Part shown: positions 63,454 through 64,000 of the stretch, one piece after another
How the letters are laid out: each line of letters opens with the position of its first letter
Numbering within the stretch: position 1 is the first letter of the stretch
NCBI RefSeq assembly: GCF_002929535.1
Contig: NZ_PJJO01000048.1
Coordinates: 1-64,000, forward strand
Direction: 5' to 3'
From: Cryobacterium sp. Y11
GTDB taxonomy: Bacteria > Actinomycetota > Actinomycetes > Actinomycetales > Microbacteriaceae
DNA length: 64,000 bases
Translations under genes and position numbers: made by a program
The notes under the pieces: model-generated
Seen by the model: the letters and a program-made list of their open reading frames with translations, nothing else
What the model was told of the DNA's origin: nothing
Database searches by the model: none

Positions 63454-63471
63454 GTCCCGCAAGGGGTTCCC
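63454..63471 (+). repeat. 18-nt element copy K (exact consensus, hairpin)
   Basis: GTCCCGCAAGGGGTTCCC. GTCCC (63454-63458) pairs perfectly with GGGAC (63477-63481). It lies 86 nt before the end of the EamA gene. Confidence 0.65.
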
Positions 63472-63556
63472 TGACTGGGACTGGAAAGCGCGCTGGATGA
63501 CGCGGATGTGCCGATCGCGGACTAGCGTTTCAGACAGTTCCCGCTGCTCGTCCCCT

Positions 63557-64000
63557 TCATTTTGTAGTCGACACTCGTGACTCTTGGCGGTTGGGTGGGT
63601 TGACGTTGAGGCGGTGCCTTTGCTCGAGGGAGCGGCCCCACGTTGTTCCGGCGAGGATAAGGGCGATACCGAAATATCCGGCGGGGGCCACGCTGTCGTG
63701 AGCGATCATGATTCCGACGATTGCGGCCCAGATTGGCTCGGTTCCGAGGAGGAGGCTGACTCTGGATGGCGATGTGCGCCGGACCGCCCAGGTCTGTACG
63801 AGAAAAGCGAAAACTGTGCAGGCGAGTACGAGGTAGAGGAAGAGAACCGCACGTCCGGGGTCGAGCTGGGCAAGGAAGTGCGGGATCGAGTCGCCGTAGA
63901 ACAGTGACGTCGCCGAGAAGAGCGTCGCGCAGGTGGCCAGTTGCACCGTGGTGAGGTGAAGCGAGTCCATCGGTCTGTTGATCGTGAGTTTGAACATCGT
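63557..64000 (-). CDS. EamA/DMT-family transporter (5' end outside window)
   Basis: The C-terminal 147 residues of a drug/metabolite transporter are visible and the gene runs off the right edge. Four membrane helices can be seen, with family stretches DSLHLTTVQLATCATLFS, AFLVQTWAVRRTSPSRVSLL and GTEPIWAAIVGIM. Members export metabolites or import nucleotide sugars and amino acids; the substrate is unknown. The Met at 63997 is internal, not the start. Confidence 0.85.
   Translation of the reverse strand, partial: TMFKLTINRPMDSLHLTTVQLATCATLFSATSLFYGDSIPHFLAQLDPGRAVLFLYLVLACTVFAFLVQTWAVRRTSPSRVSLLLGTEPIWAAIVGIMIAHDSVAPAGYFGIALILAGTTWGRSLEQRHRLNVNPPNRQESRVSTTK

Larger units (their letters stand above)
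52917..63471 (+). repeat. Region of dispersed 18-nt intergenic elements (GTCCCG-N6-GTTCCC)
   Basis: Exact copies begin at 55395, 57086, 59456, 60888 and 63454. Related copies begin at 52917, 53763, 54352, 56144, 58656 and 60493, and a half copy lies at 57859. All are on the plus strand. With the exception of the end of a possible gene relic at 55395, all fall between predicted genes, usually one gene or one gene pair apart. Several can form a hairpin by pairing GTCCC(G) with bases just after the core, with the G-rich part and GTTCCC in the loop. Confidence 0.7.
62688..63556. other. Long stretch of about 870 bases with no secure gene
   Basis: No recognisable protein, RNA or IS end is seen apart from element K at 63454 and one weak minus-strand frame at 62961-63236. 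The sequence is lower in GC than the core genes. Decayed accessory DNA is the likeliest content. Confidence 0.45.

Noticed and set aside
52917-63481. Classical integron attC sites
   Set aside because: The elements lack the RYYYAAC and GTTRRRY ends and are too short; the array is reported as a different, unproven kind of site.

Overview
The window reads as chromosome of a high-GC actinobacterium, most probably a member of the Microbacteriaceae (Cryobacterium-like). This is an inference from codon use, GatCAB, mycolate-free house-keeping genes, DUF222/HNH and DUF6993-type proteins, frequent GTG starts and a very frequent octamer-like word (GCGGATGC/GCATCCGC). No rRNA, CRISPR array, phage or replication origin was seen. 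Two tRNA genes (His, Arg-TCT) are present.

Positions 1 to about 49,100 look like ordinary core chromosome. They hold an alcohol/formaldehyde dehydrogenase fragment and an aldo/keto reductase, gatCAB, a rubrerythrin-VIT1 iron/manganese transporter and DNA polymerase IV. Next come a TPP-riboswitch-controlled thiamine-precursor ECF transporter (ykoEDC), a penicillin-binding-type peptidase with an altered KTG box, oligoribonuclease, and a complete Dpp/Opp-like ABC importer. NAD synthetase, MsrA, an SSB paralogue, EttA and thioesterases follow. A polyamine/GABA catabolism island (PucR regulator, gabT, a deleted gabD, putrescine oxidase, universal stress protein, APC permease) is next, then a DUF222-HNH gene and a PadR-regulated MacB/FtsX-type exporter. 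Several genes here are decaying: gabD, an internally deleted reductase, and (further on) a YCII-domain gene.

From about 49 kb the texture changes. There is a TetR-controlled region, a broken YCII gene, an IS3 remnant, and then (52.9 to 63.5 kb) a patchwork of short, mostly single-gene units on both strands: GNAT acetyltransferases, a toxin-antitoxin pair, small membrane proteins, lipoproteins, a secreted metallopeptidase and an IS21 istB remnant. The gaps between these units carry an 18-nt element of the form GTCCCG-N6-GTTCCC, always in the same orientation, five times exactly and about seven times in degenerate form. Where the element is well preserved its left half can often pair with the bases just after it. 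One gene-plus-element unit exists twice, at 53.4 and 58.4 kb, with identical gene-to-element spacing. The layout (gene, site, gene, site) resembles a cassette array, but the element is not a classical attC site and no integrase lies in the window. The same region almost lacks the GCGGATGC word that is common in the first 49 kb, which suggests acquired DNA. This is my main candidate for an undescribed system.

A second unexpected signal is a pair of lipoprotein genes, at 48.3 and 59.3 kb, whose signal peptides only become complete if translation starts at an ATC codon. In both, the ATC lies exactly 5 nt after a run of five or six G.
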